Source of the DNA: Roseobacter litoralis Och 149
GTDB lineage: Bacteria; Pseudomonadota; Alphaproteobacteria; Rhodobacterales; Rhodobacteraceae
Length of the DNA: 64,000 bases
Direction: 5' to 3'
Assembly (NCBI RefSeq): GCF_000154785.2
Contig: NC_015741.1
Coordinates: forward strand, 1 to 64,000
Shown here piece after piece: positions 21,132 through 31,343 of the stretch (position 1 is the first letter of the stretch; the number at the start of each line of letters is the position of its first letter). The notes beneath the pieces are model-generated. The model saw nothing but the letters and a program-made list of their open reading frames with translations, was not told where the DNA came from and made no database searches. Position numbers and translations under genes: made by a program.

Positions 21132-21284
21132 ATGGCTGATAATACCGACCTGTCCTTCACAGGTCTTACAGACGAACAGGCGCAAGAATTGCATTCTGTC
21201 TACATGAGCGGGCTTTTCCTGTTCGCGGCAGTTGCTGTGGTCGCTCACTTGGCGACTTACATCTGGCGTCCGTGGTTCGGTTAA
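21132..21284 (+). CDS. pufB: light-harvesting LH1 beta polypeptide
   Basis: 50 aa, too short to stand out as an open frame but clear by sequence: [20 protein letters not shown], one membrane helix, and the bacteriochlorophyll ligand His39 in AVVAH, ending [10 protein letters not shown] good ribosome site (GGAGGAAT) precedes the ATG. It pairs with PufA to form the B870 ring around the reaction centre. Confidence 0.97.
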   Translation: MADNTDLSFTGLTDEQAQELHSVYMSGLFLFAAVAVVAHLATYIWRPWFG

Positions 21285-21296
21285 GGAGAGAAAGAT

Positions 21297-21455
21297 ATGG
21301 CAAAGTTCTATAAGATCTGGCTGATCTTCGACCCCCGTCGCGTTTTCGTGGCACAGGGCGTTTTCCTCTTCCTTTTGGCAGCGATGATCCACCTTGTGGT
21401 ACTCAGCAGCGGCCTGAACTGGTTCGAGGCGGCAGCCGCCGCAGGCGGTCAGTAA
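21297..21455 (+). CDS. pufA: light-harvesting LH1 alpha polypeptide
   Basis: 52 aa: [20 protein letters not shown], a membrane helix with the bacteriochlorophyll ligand His32 (AAMIH), and a Trp42 region after it (SGLNWFEAA). It lies 12 bases after pufB, with GGAGAG as ribosome site. Followed directly by strong hairpins that separate pufBA from pufLMC. Confidence 0.97.
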   Translation: MAKFYKIWLIFDPRRVFVAQGVFLFLLAAMIHLVVLSSGLNWFEAAAAAGGQ

Positions 21456-21461
21456 TCTGGC

Positions 21462-21549
21462 GGCGCATCGTAAGATGCGCCACCGGAATACCGGCTTTCA
21501 GACTATCAATGCTGCGGGCGGTCTTGTGTATGCGTTACACGCCCGCAGC
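21462..21549 (+). terminator. pufA-pufL intercistronic hairpins (mRNA stabiliser / partial terminator)
   Basis: Two strong stems: GGCGCATC-GTAA-GATGCGCC at 21462-21481 (8 perfect pairs) and GCTGCGGGCG/CGCCCGCAGC at 21511-21549 (10 perfect pairs, with possible inner pairing). Neither is followed by a T-run. Such hairpins between pufA and pufL in Rhodobacter block 3' exonucleases and keep LH1 mRNA in excess over reaction-centre mRNA; the same role is inferred. The remaining sequence to pufL holds no gene. Confidence 0.8.
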
Positions 21550-21680
21550 GAACTCGTAACTTAATTTATCGACGGCCTCCGCCTTGGATGCATGTCGACA
21601 AAGCGGTCCCTTGCGCATCTCGCGCAGCCCTTTGTCGTACCGGTTCGAAACAGGCGTGCCGCACACGCGGAGAATAGAAG

Positions 21681-22532
21681 ATGGCGTTGCTCAGCTTCGA
21701 AAGAAAATATCGCGTCCGCGGAGGGACGCTGGTCGGAGGCGATCTGTTCGACTTCTGGGTGGGGCCTTTTTACGTTGGCTTCTTTGGAGTGACGACCGCC
21801 TTTTTTGCACTACTCGGGACAATCCTGATTTTCTGGGGCGCTTCCCAGCAAGGGACGTTCAACCCCTGGCTTATCAATATCGCCCCCCCCGACCTGAGTT
21901 ACGGTCTGGGTCTGGCACCGCTGCTTGAGGGTGGGTTGTGGCAGATCATCACGATCTGTGCGACAGGCGCGTTCATCAGCTGGGCGCTGCGCGAGGTTGA
22001 GATTTGCCGCAAGCTCGGCATGGGCTATCACGTGCCCTTCGGTTTTGCCGCAGCGATCATCGCTTATATGACGCTCGTGATCTTCCGCCCGTTGTTGATG
22101 GGTGCCTGGGGACATGGTTTCCCCTATGGGATCTTCAGCCACCTCGATTGGGTGAGCAACACAGGCTACGCCTATCTGCACTTCCATTATAACCCGGCGC
22201 ATATGCTGGCCGTGACGCTGTTCTTTACCACGACACTGGCCCTTGCGCTGCATGGCGGCCTGATCCTGTCAGCCTGTAACCCCGAAAAGGGCGAAGAGGC
22301 CAAGACGCCCGATCACGAAGACACGTTCTTCCGCGACTTCATCGGTTATTCGGTCGGCACACTCGGCATTCACCGCGTCGGTTACCTGCTGGCCATCAAT
22401 GCCGGTCTTTGGTCGGCGGTTTGTATCATCATCTCTGGTCCCGTCTGGACGGCTGGTTGGCCCGAATGGTGGAACTGGTGGCTGGATATGCCGATCTGGG
22501 GTGAACCCATCGCTATCGTAGGGGGGATGTGA
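21681..22532 (+). CDS. pufL: photosynthetic reaction centre L subunit
   Basis: 283 aa, five membrane helices. Typical L-chain landmarks are present: the start [33 protein letters not shown] around the special-pair and accessory pigment ligands, and [14 protein letters not shown] near the non-haem iron ligands. With PufM it binds bacteriochlorophylls, bacteriopheophytins and quinones. It lies 225 bases after pufA and is followed by pufM after 1 base. Confidence 0.98.
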   Translation: MALLSFERKYRVRGGTLVGGDLFDFWVGPFYVGFFGVTTAFFALLGTILIFWGASQQGTFNPWLINIAPPDLSYGLGLAPLLEGGLWQIITICATGAFISWALREVEICRKLGMGYHVPFGFAAAIIAYMTLVIFRPLLMGAWGHGFPYGIFSHLDWVSNTGYAYLHFHYNPAHMLAVTLFFTTTLALALHGGLILSACNPEKGEEAKTPDHEDTFFRDFIGYSVGTLGIHRVGYLLAINAGLWSAVCIIISGPVWTAGWPEWWNWWLDMPIWGEPIAIVGGM

Positions 22533-22533
22533 A

Positions 22534-23529
22534 ATGATGTATCCTGACTATCAAAACATCTTCACGCAGGTTCAGGTCCGTGGCAAACCCGAAATGGGCA
22601 TGGACGACGCTGGCAATAACATGCACGAAGAACGGGTTGGAAAGCCATTCTTCAACTCGCTTGCCGGTCTGATCGGCAACGGGCAGATCGGGCCTTATTA
22701 CTGGGGCTGGACCTCGATGGTCGCTTTCGGCACCGGTTTGGCATGGTTCGTGATCGTGGGCTTCAACATGCTGGCACAGGTCGGCTGGTCGATCCCACAA
22801 TTCATCCGGCAGCTGTTCTGGCTGGCACTTGAGCCGCCCTCGCCTGAATATGGGCTGACCATGCCACCGCTGAACGATGGCGGCTGGTACATCATCGCCA
22901 GTTTCTTTTTACTGGTGTCGGTCATGACGTGGCTGCTGCGCGCGTATCTGCTCGCCGAACAGCACAAGATGGGGAAACATATCTTCTGGGGCTTTGCGGC
23001 TGCGGTCTGGTTGTTCCTCGTGCTGGGCCTGTTCCGTCCGATCCTGATGGGGTCCTGGTCTGAGGCGGTGCCTTACGGTATCTTCCCGCACCTTGACTGG
23101 ACGACAGCGTTTTCGATCCGCTACGGCAACCTTTACTACAACCCGTTCCACTGTCTTTCGATCGTGTTCCTTTATGGCTCTGTCCTGCTGTTCTGTATGC
23201 ATGGCGGCACCATTCTGGCGGTGACCCGTTACGGCGGCGACCGCGAGCTGGAGCAGATCTATGACCGTGGTACAGCCACCGAACGTGCGGCATTGTTCTG
23301 GCGCTGGACCATGGGCTTTAACGCCACCATGGAAGGCATCCACCGTTGGGCATGGTGGTTCGCGGTTCTGACCCCGATCACCGGCGGTATCGGAATCCTG
23401 CTCACCGGCACAGTCGTGGACAACTGGTTCATCTGGGCACAAGAGCACCATTTCGCGCCAATGTATGACGGTTCATACGGCTACGAAGACTACGGCTCCT
23501 ACGAAGCCTTTATCGGTAAGGAGAACTGA
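22534..23529 (+). CDS. pufM: photosynthetic reaction centre M subunit
   Basis: 331 aa, five membrane helices. M-chain marks include [15 protein letters not shown] with a pigment-ligand His and the iron/quinone region ([21 protein letters not shown]). It carries the QA side of the reaction centre. It is followed directly by pufC; no pufX is present, as is usual for Roseobacter-type clusters with a bound cytochrome. Confidence 0.98.
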   Translation: MMYPDYQNIFTQVQVRGKPEMGMDDAGNNMHEERVGKPFFNSLAGLIGNGQIGPYYWGWTSMVAFGTGLAWFVIVGFNMLAQVGWSIPQFIRQLFWLALEPPSPEYGLTMPPLNDGGWYIIASFFLLVSVMTWLLRAYLLAEQHKMGKHIFWGFAAAVWLFLVLGLFRPILMGSWSEAVPYGIFPHLDWTTAFSIRYGNLYYNPFHCLSIVFLYGSVLLFCMHGGTILAVTRYGGDRELEQIYDRGTATERAALFWRWTMGFNATMEGIHRWAWWFAVLTPITGGIGILLTGTVVDNWFIWAQEHHFAPMYDGSYGYEDYGSYEAFIGKEN

Positions 23530-23531
23530 TC

Positions 23532-24647
23532 ATGTTTCCCAAGTGGTTTGACAAATGGAACGCGGATAACCCGACCAATATCTTTGGTCCGGCCATTCTG
23601 GTCGGTGTCCTTGGGGTCGCTGTCTTTGGTGCCGCTGCGATCGTGAGCATCGGCAATCCTGCACAGACGGCCAGCATGCAAACTGGCCCACGCGGTACGG
23701 GCATGTCGGTACCGGAATTCAATGTGGCCCGGTTTACGCCGGACCCCACGATTGAAGGCTACTACACCGAAGAACCCTATATCCCCGAAGGTGGCGAAGA
23801 TCTGGCCAAGGACATTTACGAAAATGTTCAGGTGCTGGGTGATCTGACAGAGGATAACTTCAACCGTGTCATGACAGCCATGACGCAGTGGGTGTCTCCA
23901 GAGGAGGGCTGTGTCTACTGCCATGGTGAAGGTGATCTGGAAACCTATGGTGCGGATGACCTTTATACCAAGGTCGTGGCGCGGCGCATGATCCAGATGA
24001 CCCAGAACATCAATGAAAACTGGGATGGTCACGTGAATGCCAACGGCGAGGTCGGTGTAAACTGCTACACCTGCCACCGCGGGGAAAACGTGCCCTCAGA
24101 GATCTGGTTCAACATAACGCCCGTGACCGAAGCGACCGCCGGTTGGGCGTCGGTTCAAAACCGCGCCACCTCACTGAGCCAGTCCACATCATTGCCGTCA
24201 AACGCGTTGGAAATCTATCTGACGGAATACGAAGCGGTGAATGTGCACGATCTGGAAAGCCGTGTGGCCGGTGTGCCCAACGACATCGAAGTCGCGTCGA
24301 TCCAGAAGACCGAGATGACGTTCTCGCTGATGAACTACTTTTCCAACAGCCTTGGGGTGAACTGCGTGTTCTGTCACAACAGCCGCGCGTTCTATGACCC
24401 TGAACAGCATACGCCCCAATGGGCGACGGCACTGCTGGGACGTCAGATGGTGATCGAGATGAATCAGGAATACCTGATCCCGCTCGAAACCGAATATCCT
24501 GAAGATCGCCTTGGACCGGTCTATGCAGATGCGCCCAAAGCGGCCTGCAAGACCTGCCACAAAGGCTATCAACAACCCATGCAAGGCATGAATGCCATTG
24601 CAGACTGGCCCGAACTCGCGACCACCGAAGCGCCAGTTTACGAATAA
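23532..24647 (+). CDS. pufC: reaction-centre tetraheme cytochrome c subunit
   Basis: 371 aa. An N-terminal membrane helix (about 19-40) has no lipobox cysteine near its end, so the protein is probably anchored by the uncleaved helix. Four haem sites CxxCH are seen: 127-131, 178-182, 278-282 and 339-343. It donates electrons to the oxidised special pair on the periplasmic side. Last gene of the puf operon proper; a terminator-like hairpin follows at 24654. Confidence 0.97.
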   Translation: MFPKWFDKWNADNPTNIFGPAILVGVLGVAVFGAAAIVSIGNPAQTASMQTGPRGTGMSVPEFNVARFTPDPTIEGYYTEEPYIPEGGEDLAKDIYENVQVLGDLTEDNFNRVMTAMTQWVSPEEGCVYCHGEGDLETYGADDLYTKVVARRMIQMTQNINENWDGHVNANGEVGVNCYTCHRGENVPSEIWFNITPVTEATAGWASVQNRATSLSQSTSLPSNALEIYLTEYEAVNVHDLESRVAGVPNDIEVASIQKTEMTFSLMNYFSNSLGVNCVFCHNSRAFYDPEQHTPQWATALLGRQMVIEMNQEYLIPLETEYPEDRLGPVYADAPKAACKTCHKGYQQPMQGMNAIADWPELATTEAPVYE

Positions 24648-24653
24648 GAGGTT

Positions 24654-24679
24654 GGGCGACCGCGTGGTTGCCCCCTTTT
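24654..24679 (+). terminator. Rho-independent-type terminator after pufC
   Basis: Stem GGGCGACC / GGTTGCCC (8 pairs, one G-U) with loop GCGT, followed by CCTTTT. It sits 7 bases after the pufC stop and probably ends most puf transcripts before dxs. A second inverted repeat (GGACCA/TGGTCC, 24690-24711) follows in the gap to dxs. Confidence 0.65.
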
Positions 24680-24869
24680 AGCCTCGCACGGACCATTGGC
24701 TTCCTTGGTCCGGGCACGGGGTCTCAACACCCCGGTTCCCTTCCTGTTGGCTACAGGAACCTGGGGTCGTAGCGGGCTTATTCTCGATGCGACCCCTTCC
24801 TTCTTCCCCGGTGCGGTATACGGGCTTTGGCAAGAGCCTCCTGCGCCGAACACTCAGGAGACGTGCGCT

Positions 24870-26807
24870 ATGACCGATACAAAAACCCCAACATTAGACC
24901 GTGTCGCGGGACCTGCCGATTTACGCAGCATGAGCGATCTCGAACTGCGCACTGTGGCTGATGAGCTGCGCGCCGAAGTTGTCGAGGCGGTCAGTCAGAC
25001 CGGTGGGCATCTTGGTTCAAGCCTCGGGGTTGTGGAACTCAGCGTTGCGATCCACGCGGTGTTCGACACGCCGCGCGACAAACTGGTGTGGGATGTGGGG
25101 CATCAGTGCTACCCGCATAAAATCCTGACGGGTCGGCGCAAGCAGATGCCCACCCTGCGGCAGGGCGGGGGGATCAGCGGTTTCACCAAACGGTCGGAAT
25201 CTGAGTATGACCCATTCGGTGCGGCGCATTCCAGCACATCAATTTCCGCCGCACTGGGGTTTACCGTCAGCCGCGATATGGGTCAGCCGACAGGGGATGC
25301 GGTCGCGGTCATCGGTGACGGATCGATCAGCGCGGGCATGGCCTATGAGGCGCTGAACAATGCAGGCCACGAGGGCCGACGCATGTTCGTGATCCTGAAT
25401 GACAACGAAATGAGCATCGCGCCGCCTGTTGGCGCGATGTCGTCCTATTTATCCAGCCTTTCCGAGCTGTCGCGCGTGGGCCCCTTTGGTGGCCTTGTCG
25501 CCATCGCGGAAGGCATGGAGCAGCTGGCACCAAAACCCGTGCGTGATGGCGCCCGGCGCGCCCGTGAGCTGGTGACGGGGCTTGAGAGCCGCGGTACGTT
25601 TTTTGAGGAACTCGGCTTTGATTACATCGGGCCGATTGATGGCCATGATATGGAGCAGTTGCTGAGTGTCCTGCGCGGGGCCAAGGCACGCGCGACCGGA
25701 CCGGTTCTGATCCATTGCTGCACCGTCAAGGGCAAGGGCTATGCGCCCGCCGAAGGGTCGGCAGACAAATATCACGGCGTCAGTAAATTCAATGTGGGCA
25801 CCGGCGTTCAGGCCAAGGCCAAAGCAAACGCGCCCTCTTACACGGCGGTGTTCGGGGATGCGCTCACATCACTGGCCGAAGAAGACCCTTCCGTCGTGGC
25901 GGTCACGGCGGCGATGCCCTCGGGCACAGGGGTTGACCGGATGGCCAAACGGTTCCCGAACCGGGTGTTCGACGTCGGTATTGCCGAACAGCATGGCGTG
26001 ACATTTGCCGCTGCGATGGCGGCAACGGGGCTGAAACCGTTTTGCGCGATTTACTCGACCTTTTTGCAGCGTGGCTACGATCAGATCGTGCATGATGTGG
26101 CACTGCAGGGTCTGCCGGTGCGCTTTGCCATAGACCGGGCGGGTCTTGTGGGCGCTGATGGGGCAACCCATGCGGGGTCTTTCGACATCGGGTATCTTGG
26201 TGCCTTGCCGGGGATGGTGGTGATGGCCGCCGCAGATGAAGCAGAGCTTGTGCATATGGTCGCCACGGCGGGCGCGCATAACGATGGCCCGATTGCCTTT
26301 CGCTATCCGCGCGGCAATGGGACCGGCGTGCCGCTGCCCGAAATGGGCCGTGTTCTTGAAATCGGTAAGGGGCGCATGATCCGCGAAGGGGATGGCGAAG
26401 TTGCGATCCTGTCGCTGGGCACTCTGCTGTCGGATTGCGAGGCGGCGGCCCGCATGCTTGAGGCCGAAGGGATCAATGCCACCATCGCGGATGCCCGTTT
26501 TGCCAAGCCGCTGGATATGGAGTTGATCGCGAACCTTGTTCAAAACCACAAGGCGCTCATCACTGTCGAACAGGGTGCCATGGGTGGCTTTGGCGCAATG
26601 GTGTTGCAATCCATGGCCGCCGAAGGACTGCTGGATCTGGGCTGCAAATTGCGCACCATTTGTCTGCCGGACCGCTTCATTGATCAGGCGTCGCCAACGG
26701 AGATGTATCGCGAAGCGGGCCTTGATACGCTTGGCATTGTTGAACAGGTCACCCGCGTTTTGGGCCGGGACCTCAAGGTTGTGAACCTCAACGCAAACCG
26801 CACTTAA
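24870..26807 (+). CDS. dxs: 1-deoxy-D-xylulose-5-phosphate synthase
   Basis: 645 aa from the ATG at 24870, with CAGGAG upstream; the open frame extends further 5' but that part is the pufC-dxs gap. The thiamine diphosphate motif [16 protein letters not shown] and the transketolase-type C-terminal half ([20 protein letters not shown]) are clear. It makes DXP from pyruvate and glyceraldehyde-3-phosphate, the first step of the MEP pathway, here placed to supply carotenoid and phytol synthesis. A dxs copy next to puf is seen in many Rhodobacterales clusters. It converges on the next gene with a 4-base overlap. Confidence 0.95.
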   Translation: MTDTKTPTLDRVAGPADLRSMSDLELRTVADELRAEVVEAVSQTGGHLGSSLGVVELSVAIHAVFDTPRDKLVWDVGHQCYPHKILTGRRKQMPTLRQGGGISGFTKRSESEYDPFGAAHSSTSISAALGFTVSRDMGQPTGDAVAVIGDGSISAGMAYEALNNAGHEGRRMFVILNDNEMSIAPPVGAMSSYLSSLSELSRVGPFGGLVAIAEGMEQLAPKPVRDGARRARELVTGLESRGTFFEELGFDYIGPIDGHDMEQLLSVLRGAKARATGPVLIHCCTVKGKGYAPAEGSADKYHGVSKFNVGTGVQAKAKANAPSYTAVFGDALTSLAEEDPSVVAVTAAMPSGTGVDRMAKRFPNRVFDVGIAEQHGVTFAAAMAATGLKPFCAIYSTFLQRGYDQIVHDVALQGLPVRFAIDRAGLVGADGATHAGSFDIGYLGALPGMVVMAAADEAELVHMVATAGAHNDGPIAFRYPRGNGTGVPLPEMGRVLEIGKGRMIREGDGEVAILSLGTLLSDCEAAARMLEAEGINATIADARFAKPLDMELIANLVQNHKALITVEQGAMGGFGAMVLQSMAAEGLLDLGCKLRTICLPDRFIDQASPTEMYREAGLDTLGIVEQVTRVLGRDLKVVNLNANRT

Positions 26808-27808
26808 GGCGCAGACAAATCCTGCCAGCTTGGTAGCAGATCACCCGGCTTTGGCGTCGCGGCGTACACAGCGCGGGCAATCGCGCGGGCCAGACAAAGC
26901 GCTGCGCCATGGCCGATCAGGCTCAGATCCGGCAATGGATTTTTCAAGGGCTTTGCACCCATAGCCGCCGCGAAAACCAGATCACCATCCATGGGCGTAT
27001 GGCTGGGCACAACTGCGCGCGCCATCCCATCATGCGCGGCAATCGCCATGCGCTGACATTGCGCTTTATCAAGGGCCGCATCGGTCGCGACAATCGCGAT
27101 TGTGGTATTCGCACCCTCGCCGGTGCCATGCATCGTTTTGGTCTGGAATGGTAGGCCGTGCCCCTTGGTGGGGTCTGGGCCCAGCCCTGCGAACTCGTCA
27201 CCCATTTCATAAGGCGCAGCAAAGAAATGGCGACTGCCGGGTGTCGTAACAGCACCAAATGGGTTCGCCGCGACCAGTGCCCCGACTGTTATGCCATTGT
27301 CCATCACGAGGGATGCGGAGCCAAGACCCCCTTTCAGGGTGGCCGTTGTTGCGCCGGTCCCGGCACCGGTCGTTCCGATCTCAAACAGGGCGCTTGCGGT
27401 TTCTAGCGCACGGCGGCCCAAAGCGGAGTAGGGGTTAGTGTCCCAGTCTTTCGCCCCGCCATTCGTCAGATCAAAGAGGATCGCACCCGGAACGATCGGC
27501 ACGATGGCGGACCCCAGCACAAAGCCGCGCCCCATCGCGCGCAAACCCTCAACAACGCCGCTGCACGCCTCAAGCCCAAAAGCGGAGCCTCCGGAAAGGA
27601 CCAGCGCATCGACCGATGCGACAGATTTATCCGGGGCCAGCAGGTCGGTTTCGCGGGTGCCGGGCGCGCCGCCCATCACATGAACAGATGCGGTAAACGG
27701 CGCGTCAGCCGTCAGGACGGTCGTTCCTGATTTCAACCTGTCGTCCTGCGCATTGCCGACCCGCAGGCCAGCAACATCCGTAATCAGGTTGCGGGGGCCG
27801 GGCCGCAT
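26804..27808 (-). CDS. P1 (S58, DmpA/NylC-like) family aminopeptidase or amidase
   Basis: 334 aa. The self-processing site of the family is seen as GANTTIAIV, with Asn234-Thr235 the likely autocleavage point and Thr235 the nucleophile, as in NylC-type enzymes. Members include L-aminopeptidase/D-esterase DmpA and 6-aminohexanoate oligomer hydrolases; the substrate here is unknown. It is the last gene of an apparent operon SDR-cupin-peptidase (1-base gap to the cupin) and marks the right border of the photosynthesis cluster. Confidence 0.82.
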   Translation of the reverse strand: MRPGPRNLITDVAGLRVGNAQDDRLKSGTTVLTADAPFTASVHVMGGAPGTRETDLLAPDKSVASVDALVLSGGSAFGLEACSGVVEGLRAMGRGFVLGSAIVPIVPGAILFDLTNGGAKDWDTNPYSALGRRALETASALFEIGTTGAGTGATTATLKGGLGSASLVMDNGITVGALVAANPFGAVTTPGSRHFFAAPYEMGDEFAGLGPDPTKGHGLPFQTKTMHGTGEGANTTIAIVATDAALDKAQCQRMAIAAHDGMARAVVPSHTPMDGDLVFAAAMGAKPLKNPLPDLSLIGHGAALCLARAIARAVYAATPKPGDLLPSWQDLSAP

Positions 27809-27809
27809 G

Positions 27810-28160
27810 TCAGATGTGCGGCTTGGCGGCAGCGGTGGCAGGATCGCCGGTATTTGGCTCGCCCTTGGGTTCGATCAGCAGCACGTGACACTCTGCTTCG
27901 GCACGGGGGCGATGCATCACGCCTTTGGGCACAACGAAAAGCTCGCCCGCTTTGACCACATGGGAAGCGCCCTCAAGGTCCATGGTCATCTCGCCCTGCA
28001 ACACCAGAAAGAAATCATCCGTGTCTTCATGCAGATGAAAAGGAAATTCACCCTGAAACCGAACGACCATGACATCGTTGTCGTTGTACTGCGTGACCAC
28101 ATGCGGGTCCCAATGAGAGGTGAACTGTCCCAGTTTCTCGGCCAGATTGATGGGCTTCAT
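27810..28160 (-). CDS. small cupin-domain protein
   Basis: 116 aa from the ATG at 28160, whose first bases overlap the stop of the upstream SDR gene (ATGA). A single cupin barrel has metal-ligand type motifs FPFHLHEDTDDFFLVLQGE and KGVMHRPRAEAE. Single-domain cupins of this size are often isomerases, dioxygenases or storage-fold proteins; no specific reaction can be assigned. Co-translation with the SDR suggests a shared small-molecule pathway. Confidence 0.8.
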   Translation of the reverse strand: MKPINLAEKLGQFTSHWDPHVVTQYNDNDVMVVRFQGEFPFHLHEDTDDFFLVLQGEMTMDLEGASHVVKAGELFVVPKGVMHRPRAEAECHVLLIEPKGEPNTGDPATAAAKPHI

Positions 28161-28903
28161 ATGCAGCGACCTCCGTCGACTTCCATTGCAACACCAGTGA
28201 TCATGGACGCCTCGTCCGAGCACAGATAACAGGCCGCATTGCCCATATCCTCCGGTGACGAAAAACGTCCCAAGGGGATCGTGGACAGAAACTTGGCGCG
28301 CATCTCTGGCGTGTCTTCGCCCAGAAAGGTTTTCAGCAACGGCGTTTCTCCGGCAACCGGGTTCAGCGCGTTGACGCGTATGCCGTTGGGCGCAAGTTCG
28401 ACCGCCATGGTTTTGGTCGCGGTGATCATCCAGCCTTTAGAGGCATTGTACCAGTTCAGGTTTGGTCGGGGCGACACGCCAGCGGTGGACGCTACATTCA
28501 GGATAACCCCACGACCGCGCGCTTTCATATGTGGCACGAAGGCTTTCGCGGTCAGATAGACAGCCTTTACGTTGACGGCCAAAACCCTGTCGAAATCGCT
28601 TTCGCTCACGTCTTCCATCGGGGCGGGCAAATGGGTGACGCCCGCATTGTTGATCAGGATATCAACATCACCCCAGACCGCGCGCGCAGCCTCGGCCATG
28701 GTATCGACCGAAGCGCCATCAGACACATCGACCTGTTGCGCCACTGCGTTCTCGCCCAGTTCAACGGCCATTTCGGCGGCGGCGTCGCCATTGATATCGG
28801 CGATTATGACGCGGCAGCCCTCTGCGATGAATTTACGTGCAATACCCGCGCCAAAACCCGAAGCGCCCCCGGTAATAATGGCGGTTTTTCCAGACAGTCG
28901 CAT
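28157..28903 (-). CDS. short-chain dehydrogenase/reductase
   Basis: 248 aa classical SDR. The cofactor motif TGGASGFG is at 11-18, followed by NNAG, the catalytic NWYNASKGW (Tyr-x-x-x-Lys) and the C-terminal SMITGVAMEVDGG. Resembles 3-oxoacyl-ACP-reductase-like and glucose-dehydrogenase-like SDRs; substrate not inferable. First gene of the SDR-cupin-peptidase operon; a GNAT gene lies 15 bases upstream on the same strand and may belong to it. Confidence 0.88.
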   Translation of the reverse strand: MRLSGKTAIITGGASGFGAGIARKFIAEGCRVIIADINGDAAAEMAVELGENAVAQQVDVSDGASVDTMAEAARAVWGDVDILINNAGVTHLPAPMEDVSESDFDRVLAVNVKAVYLTAKAFVPHMKARGRGVILNVASTAGVSPRPNLNWYNASKGWMITATKTMAVELAPNGIRVNALNPVAGETPLLKTFLGEDTPEMRAKFLSTIPLGRFSSPEDMGNAACYLCSDEASMITGVAMEVDGGRCI

Positions 28904-28918
28904 GAAATACTCCTCCAG

Positions 28919-29419
28919 TTACAACTGGTATTTCAGCACGATCCTGTCATGTCCATCGCTTTGTGGTGTCGCGGGGGCATCCCGGTGATGGGTAAACCCT
29001 TCGCGATGCCAGAACTTGAGCGCGCGGGGATTTGCCGCCAAAACCGCGAGTTTGAGCAGAGCGATACGCCGTTCACGCGCTCTTTTATTGATGTCTGACA
29101 AAACTTTACGCCCAACACCTTGGCCGCGAAACGCCGGATCAAGCAGCAACAGCCCGATCCACCAGTCATCGGGGAATTCATATCCCTCGGCGATGCAGAT
29201 TATGCCCACCATCGCAGGACCTTCCATGATCCCGAAATGCATGAGGCAGTCCGGTTCCAAGTCTGGTGGCACGGCGGTAAAAAAATCAAGGATATACGCG
29301 TCATCAGGGGCATGCCCTACCTCAAGCGTGGCGTAGTCCGCAGCCCGCATGGCAAGGTCCAGCGCATCCTCGCTGTGCTGTGCCTGATTGATAGGTTTCA
29401 GGATGATTTCATCCCGCAT
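28919..29419 (-). CDS. GNAT-family N-acetyltransferase
   Basis: 166 aa from the ATG at 29419 (MRDEIILKPINQAQ); an in-frame ATG at 29467 has no visible ribosome site. The acetyl-CoA motif A is seen as FRGQGVGRKVLSDI, with a preceding beta strand WWIGLLLLDPA and the C-terminal ALKFWHREGFTHH. Substrate unknown. Probably the first gene of the leftward unit that continues with the SDR. Confidence 0.85.
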   Translation of the reverse strand: MRDEIILKPINQAQHSEDALDLAMRAADYATLEVGHAPDDAYILDFFTAVPPDLEPDCLMHFGIMEGPAMVGIICIAEGYEFPDDWWIGLLLLDPAFRGQGVGRKVLSDINKRARERRIALLKLAVLAANPRALKFWHREGFTHHRDAPATPQSDGHDRIVLKYQL

Positions 29420-29661
29420 GGGTCCCGCCTTTCGTGGCTGCCATTTCAGATTGGCGTGACGCAGCATCGATGCTTGTTTTCGCTTATTAACGTTTCAGAA
29501 TGGTAAACACCCTTTCACCCCGCTCTGGGCTGTGTCGTTTTGATATAAAGGCCAAATGCGAAATCGTAGTCTGATATAGTGTCATGATCGTATCAAAGGG
29601 CGGCTGTTTCAGCATGTTTGACAGGATACTGCCAAGGCTTTCCGTGTTGCGTATTGTTTCC

Positions 29662-29678
29662 CGGGCTTGCAGAGCCCG
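29662..29678. repeat. small inverted repeat upstream of the deacetylase gene
   Basis: CGGGCT/AGCCCG stem of 6 pairs with a 5-base loop, 23 bases before the ATG at 29701. It could be an operator or an RNA structure; no T-run follows. The rest of 29420-29700 shows no gene. Confidence 0.35.
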
Positions 29679-29700
29679 TGCTGCGTGTTAGCTCAGACGG

Positions 29701-30831
29701 ATGACTGCGCCGCGCCTGATAGGAGCCGAGATCTTTCGACACTCGAGCTATGGACGCTGGCATCCTTTGCGGGTGCCGCGTGTGTCGACGGTTATGGACT
29801 TGTCGCGTGCGATGGGCTGGCTGCCGCCCGAACAATTCATCACCGCGCCAAGGGCCAAGCCCAAAGCGCTGCTGGCATGGCACACGGCGGAATATATTGC
29901 CGCCTTGCAGCGGGTAGAGGAGACGCAGGAACCGACACCGCAGGATACGCAGCGCCATGACATCGGCACGGTCACCAATCCCGTTTACCCCGAAATTTTT
30001 CGACGGCCCGCGACGGCGGCCGGGGGCTCCCTGCTGGCGGGCGAATTGCTGCGCGACGGGGGCATCATCTATAACCCGCCCGGGGGGACGCATCACGGGA
30101 TGCCGGATCGGGCGAACGGGTTTTGCTATCTCAACGATCCGGTGCTTGCCATGCTGAGCCTCAGGCGCAATGGCGTGCAGCGCATTGCCTATGTGGATAT
30201 TGACGCGCACCATTGTGACGGCGTCGCGGCTGGTTTTCATGGCGATCCACAGTGTCTGATGATTTCGGTGCACGAAGAACGGCTTTGGCCCAGAACCGGG
30301 TTGTTGGATGACACAGCAGGGGGGGCTGGCCTGAACCTGCCGGTGCCGCGTGGCCTGAACGATACGGAAATGGCCTATATCCGCGACAGGTTGATCATTC
30401 CGCAGGTTGAGGCGTTCAGGCCTAATGCGGTGGTGCTGCTGTGTGGTGCGGATGGCGTGGAAGAAGACCCGCTTGCGCATCTGAGCCTCAGCAACAATGC
30501 GCATTGGGCCATAACCAAAGCCTTGATAGGGATCGCGCCGCGCATGCTTGTGCTGGGAGGCGGTGGATATAACCCGTGGTCGGTCGGGCGGCTTTGGACC
30601 GGGGTTTGGGCGACGCTCAACGGGCATGACATTCCGGATCACCTGCCGAACGAGGCGGAAGCCGTACTGCGCGCTTTGCGTTTTGACGGGAACCGTCGCG
30701 GTAAAAACCCGCCACAGCACTGGTTCACGACGTTACGGGATGAACCCCGTCCCGGGCCGCTCAGGTCTGAAATAACGGATCGGGTTGCAGAGCTGTCACG
30801 CCGCGCCGCGTCTCTGCGCCTGGATGTCTGA
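29701..30831 (+). CDS. histone-deacetylase/acetoin-utilisation (AcuC-like) family protein
   Basis: 376 aa arginase-fold deacetylase. Motifs include HHGMPDRANGFCYLND, the zinc/active-site region YVDIDAHHCDG, and GGGGYN near the C-terminus. Bacterial members remove acetyl groups from proteins (AcuC) or polyamines; which applies here cannot be told. It stands alone between a leftward acetyltransferase and a small leftward gene. Confidence 0.87.
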   Translation: MTAPRLIGAEIFRHSSYGRWHPLRVPRVSTVMDLSRAMGWLPPEQFITAPRAKPKALLAWHTAEYIAALQRVEETQEPTPQDTQRHDIGTVTNPVYPEIFRRPATAAGGSLLAGELLRDGGIIYNPPGGTHHGMPDRANGFCYLNDPVLAMLSLRRNGVQRIAYVDIDAHHCDGVAAGFHGDPQCLMISVHEERLWPRTGLLDDTAGGAGLNLPVPRGLNDTEMAYIRDRLIIPQVEAFRPNAVVLLCGADGVEEDPLAHLSLSNNAHWAITKALIGIAPRMLVLGGGGYNPWSVGRLWTGVWATLNGHDIPDHLPNEAEAVLRALRFDGNRRGKNPPQHWFTTLRDEPRPGPLRSEITDRVAELSRRAASLRLDV

Positions 30832-30928
30832 TGATGGGACCGACGGATGCTATTCGCGGGCCGACTTCGCACTATCGACAGGTCGGATTAGCGGACTACA
30901 GCAGCCATTCGCACCTGTTTGGATTGGG

Positions 30929-31138
30929 TCAGACCGGCATGTTGTCGAACATGTCGTCCAAGGCTTCGTCTTTCAGCGTGTTGTTGATCCGGCGCAAACG
31001 GCCGCTCACGGGGGCACCACGCATTGCAAGGGTGCTCAGCACGCGGTCGATCTGGGGCTGTAACATCATACGTTCAGCGTGAGTTGCCTTTTCAGCCCGA
31101 TCTGCAAGTTTAGAAGCCTGGATTTCAAGATCAGTCAT
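30929..31138 (-). CDS. small conserved-type hypothetical protein, 69 aa
   Basis: 69 aa from the ATG at 31138 (MTDLEIQASKLADRAEK), preceded by GGGAGA. Highly charged, probably helical, no membrane segment or known motif. An in-frame ATG six codons upstream (31156) lacks spacing to a ribosome site. The gap 31139-31343 shows no further gene. Confidence 0.6.
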   Translation of the reverse strand: MTDLEIQASKLADRAEKATHAERMMLQPQIDRVLSTLAMRGAPVSGRLRRINNTLKDEALDDMFDNMPV

Positions 31139-31343
31139 CGGTCTCTCCCATTGCACACTATCAAATCCGTCTCAGTGCCTGGATTGATCGCAAAGCGACT
31201 CACTAAGACCTTAGTCGTAAGTATACCATAGAGGACAACGGTATTCACGCTATAGTTGAGGAAATAACAGGCACGTTTGCCAAAATGGTCAGATTTTGAC
31301 CAATCAATCGATGCGTTATGTTTAGTTTAGCGGTGGGCTCGCG

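Noticed and set aside
23530..24869. A pufX gene after pufM
   Set aside because: The gene following pufM is pufC with four CxxCH haem sites; no PufX-like small membrane protein is present.
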